A model generated the notes under the pieces. That model was given only the letters and a program-made list of their open reading frames with translations. It ran no database searches and had not been told where the DNA came from. From Myrica gale (Eukaryota > Streptophyta > Magnoliopsida > Fagales > Myricaceae): a DNA stretch of 64,000 bases. A program made the translations under genes and the position numbers. Where the stretch lies: positions 14,575,001 to 14,639,000 of the forward strand of contig OZ005612.1 in NCBI GenBank assembly GCA_963930655.1, in the 5' to 3' direction. Positions 12,117 through 23,881 of this stretch are shown piece after piece (within the stretch, counting starts at the first letter, position 1; every line of letters begins with the position of its first letter).

Positions 12117-13595
12117 TTAGTTACTGAAATTGGCAATGATTCCTTTATCCAATGCTTTAAGTTCATTCCTTCAGAAAACATACCTATTTGTTGGCTGCTT
12201 TCTTGTAAAAGTTTTCATCAATAAGATGCCATAATAACTGTACACATCACCTATTGTAGAAGCAATTCCTTCCAATCCATATTCTATAAATACATCTCTC
12301 ATTCTACTGTCCAATTAAATTGCGCCACATGTCAAATTAATCCTATCAAGCATTCCACCTTAGATAAAAAAAAAACATTAAAATAACTAGCATCTAATAG
12401 ATAAAATTTAAATAAAATGAAATGAAATAAAAAAGGTTTTGAAAAACTTCAGAATTAGTTTTGTAAAATGATTTCAAAATAGTACAACAGCAAAAAAAAT
12501 CAATTCAAATCGGTTTAAGAGAAATCAAAAGTTTGAAAAAAAAATTGATTCGCCTTAAGGTCAGCCACCCCGCGAGGAGTGAGTGAGATGTGAGCATGGG
12601 ATCTGTGTTAGGATCCCCGGTCAAGGAATCCAAAATAAGCACAAATTTTCCCGGCACCCGATCTACTTCAATACTACAACGATCCTCCCGACCAATATTA
12701 AGTAACACACGAGCGTAATAGATAGGATCTAACACACCAAGAACGTAAAATACCTCACTGTTATGATAAACAACTGTGGTATAAGGATTATTAGTCCTTT
12801 GAACAACAAGAAACAAGAAAATCTTGATCAAGGGTTAATTAGCCCAAGAACGGGTACCCAAACTAGGTTATTAGCTTAGAATGAATCCCAATGACAAGGT
12901 TATAAGCCCTGACAATGACGTAGCATGTATGTGCCTATGCTCGGCCAAAATACTTCCGAAAGCACTCAGGCTCTCTAAGACTTTATTATTCTCAATAATC
13001 CCTCCTAATGCTCATAAGGATGTTTATATAGACATCCTTAGTGTTGGAATCGCGAGATCGGCGTAGTGGACAAGATCGTTGAAATCATAATAGCCCAAGC
13101 GTTTTGCCTCCTTCAGATCCACGCACACAGCTTTGAGAGAGAGATTTTAGAGAGAGAAACTCTCACGTTGAAATCCAATTTCGTTGAAAATGAAAAACCC
13201 TCTTTCTCAAATGATTTCTGAGCTATTTATAATGGCTGGCTCAAAACTCAACTGTGTTATAGCGTGTGATCTTTAGGGACCTCAAATCTCGGTCGTAGAA
13301 TCATCATGCAAAACTCTTTTTCATTAAACCCCTTTATATTATGTAATCCGAATTTATGAGTTTCTACAAATCGTGATCATGTCCATTAACATATCACAAT
13401 CGACCCCCCCGAGATAATGAGATTGTTTTTGTGAAATCCTTTTTGCTAACAACTATACGCTTATTTATCCTTCCACCATACTATATTTCACTGAAATGCG
13501 AGGTTTTGTCCGGCACCCTTCCTGTGTTAGCAGGGGAAGTTAGGCCCAGTAAGGTTCAATGGTCACTTATGATATTTCATCTCAAACATTTATTC

Positions 13596-13720
13596 TTAGG
13601 TCCGGAGTGTAACCAGGGGGTTCGAGGGGGTGTGCCCCCTGAAACTTGTTAGCTCTCTAATGACTTTCAGTAGAGGGGGTTCGGGGGGATCCTTCCCCCT
13701 GAAACTGGTTATACCCTTTG
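13596..13720 (+). repeat. Two imperfect copies of a G-rich unit
   Basis: The units containing gggggttcgagggggtgtgccccctgaaac and its relative ending ccttccccctgaaactggtt stand about 60 bp apart. Such units are common debris of plant repeats. A further short repeat (caataaaggcctctt, three copies) lies at about 13787-13825. Confidence 0.65.
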
Positions 13721-14229
13721 CATCTTCATCTTTTTTAAAGCCCAGACCCATTCTTCTGGATCTTAATTAGTCCTATTTCAGGTGCAAAGCCTCTTCAATA
13801 AAGGCCTCTTCAATAAAGGCCTCTTTCTCTCTTTTTTTTCCCCCATTTTTTTTTATTGAAAGAGGATAAGCGCTATCCATTGAGTAAAGGGAGGGTTTGC
13901 TACAGTGATTCGGGCGGTTGGTGGCCCCTTTTGAGAGTTGCGGGTCCTTGCCGCTGCATGAGTGGTAGCTCACGCTCAAAACTCCTCCGACACGAGTCCT
14001 AGTCGTTGCGCTGCGGTCCATTTCCCGGCTTCGCTTGCGCGATTTGCACTTCTGATTGGTTCCATCCATCCCCGACCCTAATGTGTGATAGATGTAATTA
14101 ATCTGATGGTCCCGGGAGATGGGGACTTGGAGCTTCTGTCAAGTATTTTTCTTAGTTTGGATGAATTCGGGGTGGGCAGTCCCTTTTTCGCCCAAGCCCA
14201 GAATTTAATAGTACAATGGTAGGGTTAAG

Positions 14230-14720
14230 GTGATGCCCCCATCGGAGGTGGCTGCAGTAGGTTGTGAAGAATGGCAAAAGACCCTGATTTGGTACTTTGT
14301 TGGCCAAAACTTGCATTTTCCGGTGGTGAACTCGATTGCTCATAGAATTTGGGGCAAGTCGGGCGCAGATGAAGTTCTTTCCTCTGAAAATGGCTTTATT
14401 TTCTTCAAATTTGATTGCTATGACAGTTTGAATTCAGTTTTGGAGAGAGCTCCGTGGCATATGGCCAATAGGCCTCTGGTTCTCAAATGATGGCAGCCCA
14501 ACCTAATGCTGTCCAAAGAAGATTTGAAAAGAGTTCCTAGTTGGGTTAAACTCTACAATGTCCCTCTGGAGTTCTGGACGCCCATGGCTTTGAGTTATCT
14601 TTCAAGTGCTTTGGGAAATCTCTGGGCATAGAGGACAAGGGTGAGGGGAGGTCGGAAATGCCCAATCATGCATGGGTTCCCCACTTTCGGAATCAACGTT
14701 ATATTGGTATGGTTAAGCTT
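14230..14720 (+). pseudogene. LINE ORF1 fragment (DUF4283-like)
   Basis: The + strand frame from 14230 reads like the DUF4283 domain of plant LINE ORF1/zinc-knuckle proteins. It includes FIFFKFDCYDSLNSVLE, APWHMANRPLVLK and, after a TGA stop, the in-frame continuation WVKLYNVPLEFWTPMAL. The frame then shifts near 14605-14640. The region ends where a reverse-transcriptase fragment begins in the opposite orientation. It is degraded and not a host gene. Confidence 0.75.
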
Positions 14721-14726
14721 CTTGAG

Positions 14727-15057
14727 TCAGTCACCCCTGGAGAAAAAAGATTGCACACAAGCCATTATATCCTCTCTTACCGTCTCCCAATAGTGTTTGA
14801 AGAATAGTGCCGTAATACCATCAGGGCCAGGGGCTTTACCGTCCTTAAGAGAGAAGAGCACATCTCTGACCTCATCCGCAGACACCTCGCTGGCAAGGGC
14901 CTCACAAAGGTCAGGGGGGAGTCTCTTAGGAAGAGCCCTGCTTAGAGTATCTATATCTATACCCGGCCGCCCTGGAGTAGCACTGAGCAAATTTTGGAAG
15001 AAGCCCACAATCTCCTCCTTGACCTCTTCGGCTGTACTGGATTATATGCAAGACTAA
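14727..15057 (-). pseudogene. LINE reverse-transcriptase N-terminal fragment
   Basis: The minus strand encodes the typical linker and start of a plant L1 RT: SADEVRDVLFSLKDGKAPGPDG followed by FFKHYWETVREDI, ending SFFSRGD at a stop. The motif KAPGPDG is diagnostic of LINE ORF2. It abuts the ORF1 fragment on its left in opposite orientation. The rest of ORF2 is absent. Confidence 0.85.
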
Positions 15058-16045
15058 GGACCAAATTCCCTTGAATTGAGATTGGGCGACCTCAGATGTT
15101 CAATTAATTGCACCACGACCTCAATCTAATTTCTAATCAAGCTTGTAGAGAAGCAAGGGTCCCTAAAATGGATTTCACTCTGCCTCACTGAAGAGGACTT
15201 AAACACAACAACAGAAGTAAGAAAACAGCTCAAAAGTAAATTGCATTAAAATGGAATAAAATGGAATAAGTACAAGTTACAACCAGGGGTGGTCTTTTTT
15301 GACTTTAACCTCATCGGGGCTTTCACTAGAGAACTATAATGTTTCTGTTTAAAATCCTTTCTGGATCTGGAAGTAGGAGTACTGCTGTGGCAAAGCTAGC
15401 TAACAGTAAGTTAGATAGGAAGCCTTTTCTTTGTAGTCTAAACCAGACCTTTGTTTTTACCTGGCAAACCTCTTTAGTTGCGAAGAATCTAACCCTCGGC
15501 GGTTACGCCTCCAGAGTTTACTATCCAATCCAATTCATGCCTTTGATGAGCAAAGAAAAAAACTCGTACTCGTATAGGGATGCTTTAGCCCTCTTAAATG
15601 AATTTATCGGAGTCTCACTGCCACATGAGCTAATAGGACTAAAATAATATTACCGATTAAGTCTCTATCTCATATAATTCTTAGATTGTGCCTAGTTGGA
15701 CTTCCAAAACTTTTCGAAAACCTTTTCGCAAATATTTAATTAATATATTATAAGTAAAACCCGTGAAAACATTTTTCACAAAATCTCGCTACGCAACGTT
15801 TCTACAGGAGTCAAACAATATGCAGACATAATGAATATAATATCTCATCAAAAGACTGGTGGATTCCCTATTTAGCAATTATATAAATTTACTTACTATG
15901 CATAAGGCCTAACATTATCTAGAATATTTGATCTATGAAGAACATCACCAAATGACTCAGTCAAAGCACAAACACACAACAAACAAGCCAAGAAATTGTT
16001 GCAAGGAGGACATGAGGGGTTTTTGGTTATTTCTGGAAGACCTGG
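15058..16045. other. Unassigned repeat-like DNA
   Basis: No gene or clear element boundary is visible. A + frame at 15339-15647 has no recognisable domain. The block lies between LINE and copia fragments and is probably repeat debris. Confidence 0.4.
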
Positions 16046-16665
16046 GTGGGGACTAAGAGAAATAACATGAATGATGTTGAGAAATTTTTGAAAAACAAGA
16101 TAAACAGGTTGAAGAAGAACTTGAAGTTGCTGAAACTTCGGAACTTACTGAAGAATTTGGTGATCAAGACGATGTTGATTCTGATGGAAATCAAGAGCAT
16201 GATTTGGATAAAGAAAAGGAACCATCTTCTCGGGTGAAGCTGAATCATCCAAAAGATAATGTTATTGGTAAGATAGATGATGGTATGAGACTATGAGGTA
16301 GAATCCTAAACCAACTTACCTATTCATGTTATGTATCTTTATCTGAACCCAAAAATATAAATGAGGCATTAAAAGATGAGTGTTGGGTTAATGCGATGCA
16401 TGATGAACTGAATAAGTTCATAAGAAATGATGTCTGGTACTTAGTACCTAGACCAACTGAGAATAATATTATAGGAACAAAATGGATCTATAAAAATAAA
16501 TCTGATGAAAATGGCATTATTATTCGTAATAAAGCTTGTCTTGTTGCTCAAGGTTACTCACAAATCTAAGGTATCGATTTTGATTAAACGTTTGCACCAG
16601 TTGCAAGACTAGAATCCATTAGAATATTATTAGCCATATCATGTTCATTAGGTTTAAAGTGTGAA
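16046..16665 (+). mobile_element. Ty1/copia pol fragment (RT start), fossil
   Basis: The + strand carries the integrase-RT linker and RT start of a copia element. Recognisable stretches are CWVNAMHDELNKF, VWYLVPRP, GTKWIYKNKSDE and FAPVARLESIRILLAIS. The wording is closest to Sirevirus-type copia. It is a broken fragment with several lesions and no LTRs, so it is old. Confidence 0.85.
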
Positions 16666-16740
16666 AATCGAAATATCTTGGGTTGTATTGAATCTGGTGT
16701 GAGTAGTTCATTGCTGGAATGTGAAGGAGTTTTCTGCATG

Positions 16741-17394
16741 TTAGCCTAAGTTTTTATAGCATAATATCTGTCGATGACCTAATCTTTGATGCCACAAATG
16801 ACACATATCTAATTTAGTACTTTTACACGATACATCCTTATTAATAACAAGATCATAACAATTGTCGGATGTACGAGTTCCACTAAAAATAGATTTTCCT
16901 TTAGAGTTTATAACTGAACACTTATCTTTTGTGAATTTAATATCAAAACCAGAATCATATATCTGACTTATACTTAACAAGTTTGACTTCAATCCATGCA
17001 CATAGAACACATTATTAAAAATTAAATTGCCAGGGAGAGTTATAGAGCCTTTACCTAGAATTTGAGATTTGCTTCCATCTCCAAATGTTACATCACCTTC
17101 TTTCTTGTCATTCAAAGTTGTGAAGTGATTTTTATCTCCACACATGTGTTTTGAGCATCCACTATCTAAATACCAGATAAAGTTGCTTCTAGCCTTTAAA
17201 GCAATATGAGCTACAAAACAGGTGTTAGATTCTTTCTTTCTCCAAATCAACTTCTGACTAATAGGAGGATTCAGTTTTTGATTAATAACCTGAATTTGTT
17301 TTGATAACTTGCTCACTTGAGTTATCAATTTATTAAATTCAGATTTTGAAATATCATTTGAAGAATTAGAGACATTCCAACAATCTTCCCTCAC
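16741..17394 (-). mobile_element. Ty1/copia protease/GAG-pre-integrase fragment, fossil
   Basis: The minus strand carries the protease active-site region (WYLDSGCSKHMCG) and the GAG-pre-integrase region (LWHQRLGH) of a copia polyprotein, also Sirevirus-like. It is in inverted order relative to the RT piece just to its left, so the two probably derive from one element that was rearranged or from two insertions. Broken; no LTRs. Confidence 0.9.
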
Positions 17395-17470
17395 ACATCG
17401 GGCCCTGGGTTGGATGCAGACAACTTGTTTCTCCCATGGACTATTGAGTCTGAGACTTGTTGGTAAACCT

Positions 17471-17603
17471 GGGCTTCGATACCAGTGTTAGGTGGTCTTA
17501 GGTCTTCTCAACCCCAAAAGCTAGCTCTAGAGGTGAGGCTTTCCCTCACAGTTATAAACTGACTACCAACCCCTTCCACAACCGATGTGGGACAACCCCA
17601 ACA
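17471..17603 (-). mobile_element. TRIM-like LTR with adjacent tRNA-Met primer site
   Basis: 17486-17603 (118 bp) starts tgttagg and ends cccaaca, so both strands show TG...CA ends. Directly to its left lies gggcttcgatacca, the reverse complement of an initiator tRNA-Met primer-binding site. This makes it a 5' LTR of a minus-oriented element whose interior begins on the left. The very short LTR and the reverse-strand start TGTTGGGGTTGTCCCACATC fit TRIM or small LTR families. The partner LTR is not seen. Confidence 0.6.
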
Positions 17604-17616
17604 GATTCGATCAACT

Positions 17617-19144
17617 ATGACGGGCACAATCAATCATCTTCAACCTCATCTCCCAACGCCAGAGAACCTAATTAGTCTCATACACCCTCTTTTTCCTCCA
17701 TCACCATAGATGAGAAATACTCTCTCCAGCCTACCCAATCATCAGCAACATCGTCTTCCTCTCCACAATTAGATGAGGAAACCAAGAAATGGGGAACCCA
17801 CATCATGGGAGCACCTGCAGTCCCTAGCATACATCCCGATAAACAAAAGGCTGCCTTGTGGAGCGCTGCTGACCACCAAGAGATCTATCACCAACCGTAT
17901 GTCGTCTACTCCCCAGTGGACAAGCCAAGCCACAATCCTTTTGAGCATGTGATTCACATGTTCAATACCTGGAGGCTGGAGCATGCGTGAAAGCTGAGAC
18001 TGTAGCCCGCAACATTTGGCACAACCGTAAGTTCGAATTTAGAAAACTAAATTCTAGGAAATCCCGATTTCCTTGTCGTTCGTAAAAGAATGTCTGATTG
18101 CTAAATTGGGAAAGGTTTGCCTTCAAAGGCAATCCCATCCAAAGACCCAAAGGGAGGGTCAGGATGGCCTTCGGAGGCAATCCAATGGTTGGGATTGCCC
18201 AACCAATCACTGTTCGGGCAGGTGTGGGTCCCGCTCGGGTCCCACACCCCTCCCTTGGTCAGGCAATCCCGACCCTCCCTTTGGGTCTTTGGATGAGATT
18301 GCCTTTGGAGGCAATCCTTTCTCTGCTAAATTTAGCCGAGTAATCACAAAAATAGGATGAATGTTCTAAGGTTGATATGCCTGCATGGCTGCATAAACAA
18401 TTGCAGTGAAAACTTGGCCTTCTGTATCGGAAGCTGCATGGGGGAAAGTGAACCTGACAGCCAAACTGCCAAAGCATTAACAGAAGGTGGAGTCTCTTTT
18501 TAAGCAGATCTAGACTTTCACAACTTATCCTAATGAGAAGCCGGAGAAGATGTTTGCTTGTTACATTTCCACATCTACTGGCCCAGTTACCGGAACTCTC
18601 TATCTATGAACAGCTAACGTGGCTTTCTGCAGTGACTGTCCCTTGTCTTTCATTGGTCCATTGGGACAAGAGACTGCAATTTGATTTTCGCTCTTCAACA
18701 CAAAGACTCCATCGAATTGAGGAGAAAATAAAAACATAAAAAGGAGTTGAATAATGACGAATTTTGGCGATTGTAGCTTCCCCAACTTTACTAATGGTTG
18801 GAAATGATAAGAATCTTCGATTGAAACAAGGAGACCAATACGTCAATCAAAATTGGAGTGCATGCTGAATTATCTAACTCGTTGTTGTGATGATGAACTT
18901 GGTGACTCGCTGTTATGAACAGGTTATGATTCCTTTGGAAAATATCGGCACGGTCAACCCCGCGATCATGAGAGAGAATCCACCAGAGAAGTACATCCAA
19001 ATTGTCACCACCGATGGTCATGACTTCTGGTTCATGGGTTTTGTTAATTTCGAGAAAGCATTACATCACCTCTTAGACTCTGTCAGATTTCCGAGCGGCA
19101 CAAGTAGTCCTTGTTCCATAGGAGATGTTTGCATCCGCTGTTGA
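17617..19144 (+). pseudogene. GEM-like (GRAM-domain) protein, decayed gene
   Basis: This is a host gene of the GEM-like/ABA-responsive family, whose GRAM domain binds membranes. Three exon blocks are recognisable. Block 1 (to 18027) has KKWGTHIMGAP, WSAADHQEIYHQPYVVYSPV, NPFEHVIHMFNTW and, in another frame, ETVARNIWHN. Block 2 (18407 to about 18680) has SEAAWGKVNLTAK, then CYISTSTGPVTGTLYL and VAFCSDCPLSF. Block 3 (18923-19144) is intact and has VMIPLENIGTVNPAIMRENP, YIQIVTTDGHDFWFMGFVNF and ALHHLLDSV. Lesions: an in-frame TAG near 17673, a frame change near 17975, another near 18460, a stop after GTLYL, and a lost end of block 2. Intron 1 holds a foldback MITE, and a copia element begins 45 bp after the stop. 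Non-functional. Confidence 0.9.
18090..18346. mobile_element. Foldback MITE in intron 1 of the GEM-like pseudogene
   Basis: Two arms of about 80 bp are inverted copies: left contains atccaaagacccaaagggag and right contains ctccctttgggtctttggat. Each arm also holds a small palindrome (ggcaatcc with its inverse). The loop of about 100 bp has further short inverted pieces (gtgggtcccgctcgggtcccac). No coding capacity. The boundaries are approximate. Confidence 0.7.
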
Positions 19145-19189
19145 CTGTTGGATTCAAGTCTTTTTCAAGATTGCGATGTGCTCTGTTTG

Positions 19190-19526
19190 AGAAAGAAAGT
19201 TGTATGCCTTGAATAAAATGAGTAACTGAAGTCCTTACGTTACATAAGATGGTACAGAGTAATTATATACAACAGGAATAGAAAAAGAAGTAAAGTCCGT
19301 GAGTCATGGGATTATACAAGATAATTGTCAAATGGAATTGATTTCCATTTCCTTAGCTGGTGTAGTCAACTTTCCCTCCTTGTCAGACTTTCCTTTCTTG
19401 CTGCAATGAGATTTAAATCCTACGAGAAGTGCAGAATCTTTGGCTGGAGCGGCTGTCTGATTTCTTTCTTTTGATGTGTCATTATGAGCTGGAGACATAT
19501 GTGAGGGAGCTGAAGTCACGCTAACA
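19190..19526 (-). repeat. 3' LTR of the copia element
   Basis: 337 bp, direct copy of 23882-24218. The minus strand starts TGTTAGCGTGACTTC. It follows the purine tract at about 19527-19545. Confidence 0.95.
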
Positions 19527-22500
19527 CCCTCCCGCAAGCTGACGGGAGAGGAACAAACCATCAGCTTGTCCTTGAGCTGAAGGAACCGAGCAGCAGAATG
19601 ACCTTTAGTAAACAAATCAGCCACCTGGTCAAATGTGGGAATAAACCGGACAGAGATGTCTCTATTGACAACTTTGTCACGCACAAAATGATAATCCACC
19701 TCGATATGTTTAGTTCGAGCGTGGAAAACAGGATTAGAAGCCAACGCTAAGGCACTGGCATTATCACACCGTAATACCGGAGACAAGGGAAGAGTGATGT
19801 GCAATTCTTTAAGCAGCATGCGCAGCCAATAGAGTTCTACTGTAGTGATAACCATGGAGCGATATTCGGCCTCTGTGCTTGAACTGGAAACAACAGATTG
19901 TTTCTTAGCTCCCCAAGACACAAGACATGAGCCTAGAAAGATGCTAAAACCAGTTGTAGACTTCCTATCTTTGGGATTCCCTGCCCAATCAGCATCACAA
20001 TAGGCTTGTAAATGCAAAGGACCTGGGGAGTAAAAGAGGCCATGATCGAAAGTCCCCTTGAGATAGCGTAAGACACGTTTAGCAGCAGTCCAATGAGCAG
20101 AGGTAGGGGATTGCATGTGCTGACAAAGCTGATTGACGGAATAGGCAATCTCAGGCCATGTGATGGTACAATACTGAAGAGCACCCACTACATGTCGGTA
20201 TTCAGCAGGATCAGGAAGCAAGTCTCCAGCAAACTTTAAAATTTTAGAACCAGCAATACAAGGAGCAGAATAAAGCTTAGCACCAACCATCTTCACATGA
20301 TTTAACAAGTCCAAAATATATTTGGATTGACATAAGTGAAGTTCACGGGAGGTTCGAGTAGCTTGAACACCCAGAAAAAAATCCAAGAGGGCCAAGATCC
20401 TTCAAAGGAAATTCTTGTTGAAGACGATGAATGAGAAGCATGATATACTTGGAATTGTTGCCTGTGACTATGATATCATCAACATATATCAGCATAAAAA
20501 TGTGAATTGAATCATTGTGAAGAATAAATAATGAAGAGTCAACTAGAGAGGCAACAAAGCCAATGTCTAACAGAACCGTGGAGAGTCGATGAAACCATGC
20601 GCGTGGCGCTTGTTTTAGTCCATAAATTGCTTTGTGAAGACGACAAACATGATGTGGATAATGAGAGTTGACAAAGCCCTGAGGTTGTTCCATGTACACC
20701 TCCTCATTAAGATAGCCATGAAGAAAAGCATTGGAAACATCTAACTGTCGAACTGCCCAATTAAAGTGAACAGAGAGAGCGAGCACCATGCGAATAGTTG
20801 TGGGCTTAATAACGGGACTAAAGGTCTCGGTATAATCAATCCCGCTCTTTTGTTGAAAGCCCTTTGCGACTAATCTGGCCTTGTACCTGTCCAGAGAACC
20901 ATCAGATTTTTGTTTAATTTTGTACACCCATTTTGTACGAATGATGTTCCGGTCCAGGAACGAGTGTCCAAGTGTTGTTGGACATGAGAGCATCAAATTC
21001 TAACTGCATAGCCTCTTGCCAACGAGAGTCTGTAGCAGCCTTGGAATAGGAAGTGGGCTCCAAATGCGGAAGAATAGATGAGAGAGCAAGAAGGGGGTAA
21101 CGTGTAGAATAAAATGATGTATAATCTGGGAAGACTTTAGGACGAAGAGAGTCGGTTTTAGAACGAGTAATCATGGGGTGAGTGGATGGCCTTTGATTTG
21201 TAGGAGGGAGAGATACCGTGGAAGATGAGACCATGTATGGGCTGTTAGAGATAGGTTCAACATTTGAAGGAAGAGGTGGCTGGAGTTCATGGGGAGATGC
21301 AGGGAGCATTGTTGAAGAATCGGTGGTGGGTGAAGTGGTTGGAGAGGCAGAATTTGCAGATGCAGAATCTGAAGGAGGAAAGTGTGAAGTGTGAGGACTA
21401 GACACTGGAATGGAATTTAAGTTGAATGAAGGAAGAAGTACCTGCGAGACATGTGGAGTCCCAGTATTGGAAGGCAGAGAGGAGCTTGGCACCACCAGTC
21501 CAGGAAAGAAGCTTCATCAAAAATTACGTGTCGGGAAATGTAGACTTTGTTTGATGAGGAGTCCAAACAACGATATCCTTTGTGACCTGAGCTATACCCA
21601 AGGAAAATGCATGGCTTAGTACGATACTCAAGTTTGTGAGCAGTGTAGGGGCGAAGAAGAGGATAACAAGTGCATCCAAAAATGCGGAGATGAGAGTAAT
21701 CAGGTTCTGAGCCAAATAATTTTTTAAATGGACTCAAGTGTTTTAACACAGGGGTAGGAAGGCGATTGATTAAGTAAACCGCTGTAGTAAAGGCATCTAC
21801 CCAAAATTTTTGGGGTAATCGGGATTGTGCTAAGAGAGTGAGGCCTACTTCGAGAATATGTCTTAGTTTGTGTTCTGCGAGGCCATTCTGTTCTGATGTG
21901 TGGGGGCATGATTTGCAATGAAAAATTCTGTGATGTGTAAGGAATGCACTGAATTTTTTTGAGGTATATTCTCCTCCTCCATCAGATTGAAATTGCTTAA
22001 TCTTTGTGGAGAGAATATTTTCTGCAATACATTTGAATTTGACAAAACTCTCAAAGACATATGATTTTTTATGCAAAGGATAAATCCATGTAAATCGCGA
22101 GAAATCGTCGATGAATGCCACATAATATTGACAGCCACTGACAGAAGGAATTGGTGCGGTCCATACATCAGAGTGAATGAGTTCGAGAGGACTATAGGTA
22201 ACTCGGGTAGAGCTAGAAAATGGTTGCTTTTTTACTCTTGCCTAATTGGCAGGATTCACAAAGCACAATTTTATTGCTGTCAGCATTGGAAAGTGGTAAA
22301 TGTTGTGATTGTATTACAAATTGGACAATAACATTGGAGGGATGTCCTAATCTAGAGTGCCAACCCGAAAAAGAAGTTTTAACTCCTAGAAAAGCTACGG
22401 AATAACCCCGAGATTTATTTTTGATGAAGTCTCTCTGGAGCTGGATAGGATATAGGCCATTTTCACTCCTGCCTTGGAATAGTAGGGCTCCCGTCTGCAT

Positions 22501-23881
22501 GTCCTTCACAAAGAAATGAGAAGCTGTCAATTGAAAGTAACAATCATTGTCTCTGCAAAATCTTTGAATGGACAGTAAATTAGTGGATGCAGAAGGACAA
22601 TGTAATATATGGCGCAAATGAAATTTAGACTGAGAAGAATGGAAAGAGGAGGAACCAGTATGAGCAATTTGAAGCTCTTCCCCATTACCAACTGCTACAG
22701 AGTCAGGTCCTCGGAATGCTTGCTGATCTGCCAAATTTTCCAAGTCAGGTGTCACATGGTTGTTTGCTCCACTATCTGCAAACCAAGTTTGCGCCTCATG
22801 TTCTGCATTGGTTTGAGCAACCATTGCTGCTAATTGTACAGGAGGATGCCTTCCTTGGTAAGCATAGTCCATTATGTGGAAACAATCAAGAGCACGATGA
22901 TTGTTTCTCCCACAGATTTGGCAAGGAGATCAAGGACTCTGGCCATGTGATCCATTAGAGAAATTGGAGGGCTTGGAGGAGTCACCAAATTGCTGGGAGG
23001 AACCACCAGATTGTGGCTTCTGTAGAGGAGGCCTAGAGGAGAATTTTTGTGGCTGAGTTTTTGGTTTCGGTAAGAGTTTTGATGTCCAGAATGTTGATTC
23101 CCATGTTTCGGAGCAAAGAGAGCAAAACTACTCGTATCAGATTGGGTAGTTTGTTGTTGATGACTCAAGAGGATTTCATGGTTAAGGATCTCGGCTTGAA
23201 AGTCATCAAATGTGAAGGCTTTATCACGAGTGGCAAAAGAGAATGCAGTAACAAAGGAGTTGAATGAAGAGTTCAAACCACTAATGATGAAGGAGATCAA
23301 ATCTGATATGTTTGCCCACAGCTGCTAATTGATTAGCCCATGTTTTGGCAGTCTGAAGGTACTCTGAGCAGGACTTGGTACCTTGATGAAGCGTTTGTAA
23401 CTGTCGCTTCAATTGGGTGACTCGAGACCGAGATTGAGAGGCAAAGCGGCTGGCTAGAGAGGACCAAACTTGCTTTAATGTGTTCATCCCATAAACAGTG
23501 GAAAGAACATTTTCTGACAAAGTGGCATTAATCCAACTGAGGAGATATTGATCTTTCTTATTCCAGAGAATATATGTTGGATTAAGAGTTTCTTCTCCTG
23601 CAGTGCCAAGGATGAATTTGGGTGGGCATAGTTCTAAACCATCAACTATACCAAGCAGATCATTGCTCCTTAAAACAGGAAGGAATTGGGACAACCATAG
23701 GAGATAGTTATGTCCATCGAGTTTCACAGAGATTAGTTGGGTGATGTTTGAGAGGGTAAATGAAGTGGACTGAAGTGGCGTGCTTTGGGTCTGGGTGGAG
23801 GGGTTGGCAGTGCTGGAAACGTGAGAGGGGGAGGCAGCCATTGCAAGGGTAGAAGAGCGTGAGCGTAAGGCTCTGATACCA

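Larger units (their letters stand above)
11375..14160. other. Intergenic DNA with repeats, no gene seen
   Basis: It starts with the 3' flank of the deacylase gene and then contains a MITE-like insertion. Around 12500-13400 there is a stretch with open frames of unknown origin and a TATA-like gctatttataatgg near 13222. That stretch could be the remnant of an LTR, but no partner copy is visible in the window. Short tandem repeats follow near 13.6-13.8 kb. Confidence 0.5.

Noticed and set aside
12505-12831. 108-codon minus-strand frame
   Set aside because: No recognisable domain, not conserved elsewhere in the window, and lies in repeat-like DNA.
16046-16237. Lysine/asparagine-rich 63-codon frame
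   Set aside because: It is an out-of-frame shadow of the copia linker region, which reads as acidic sequence leading into RT in another frame.
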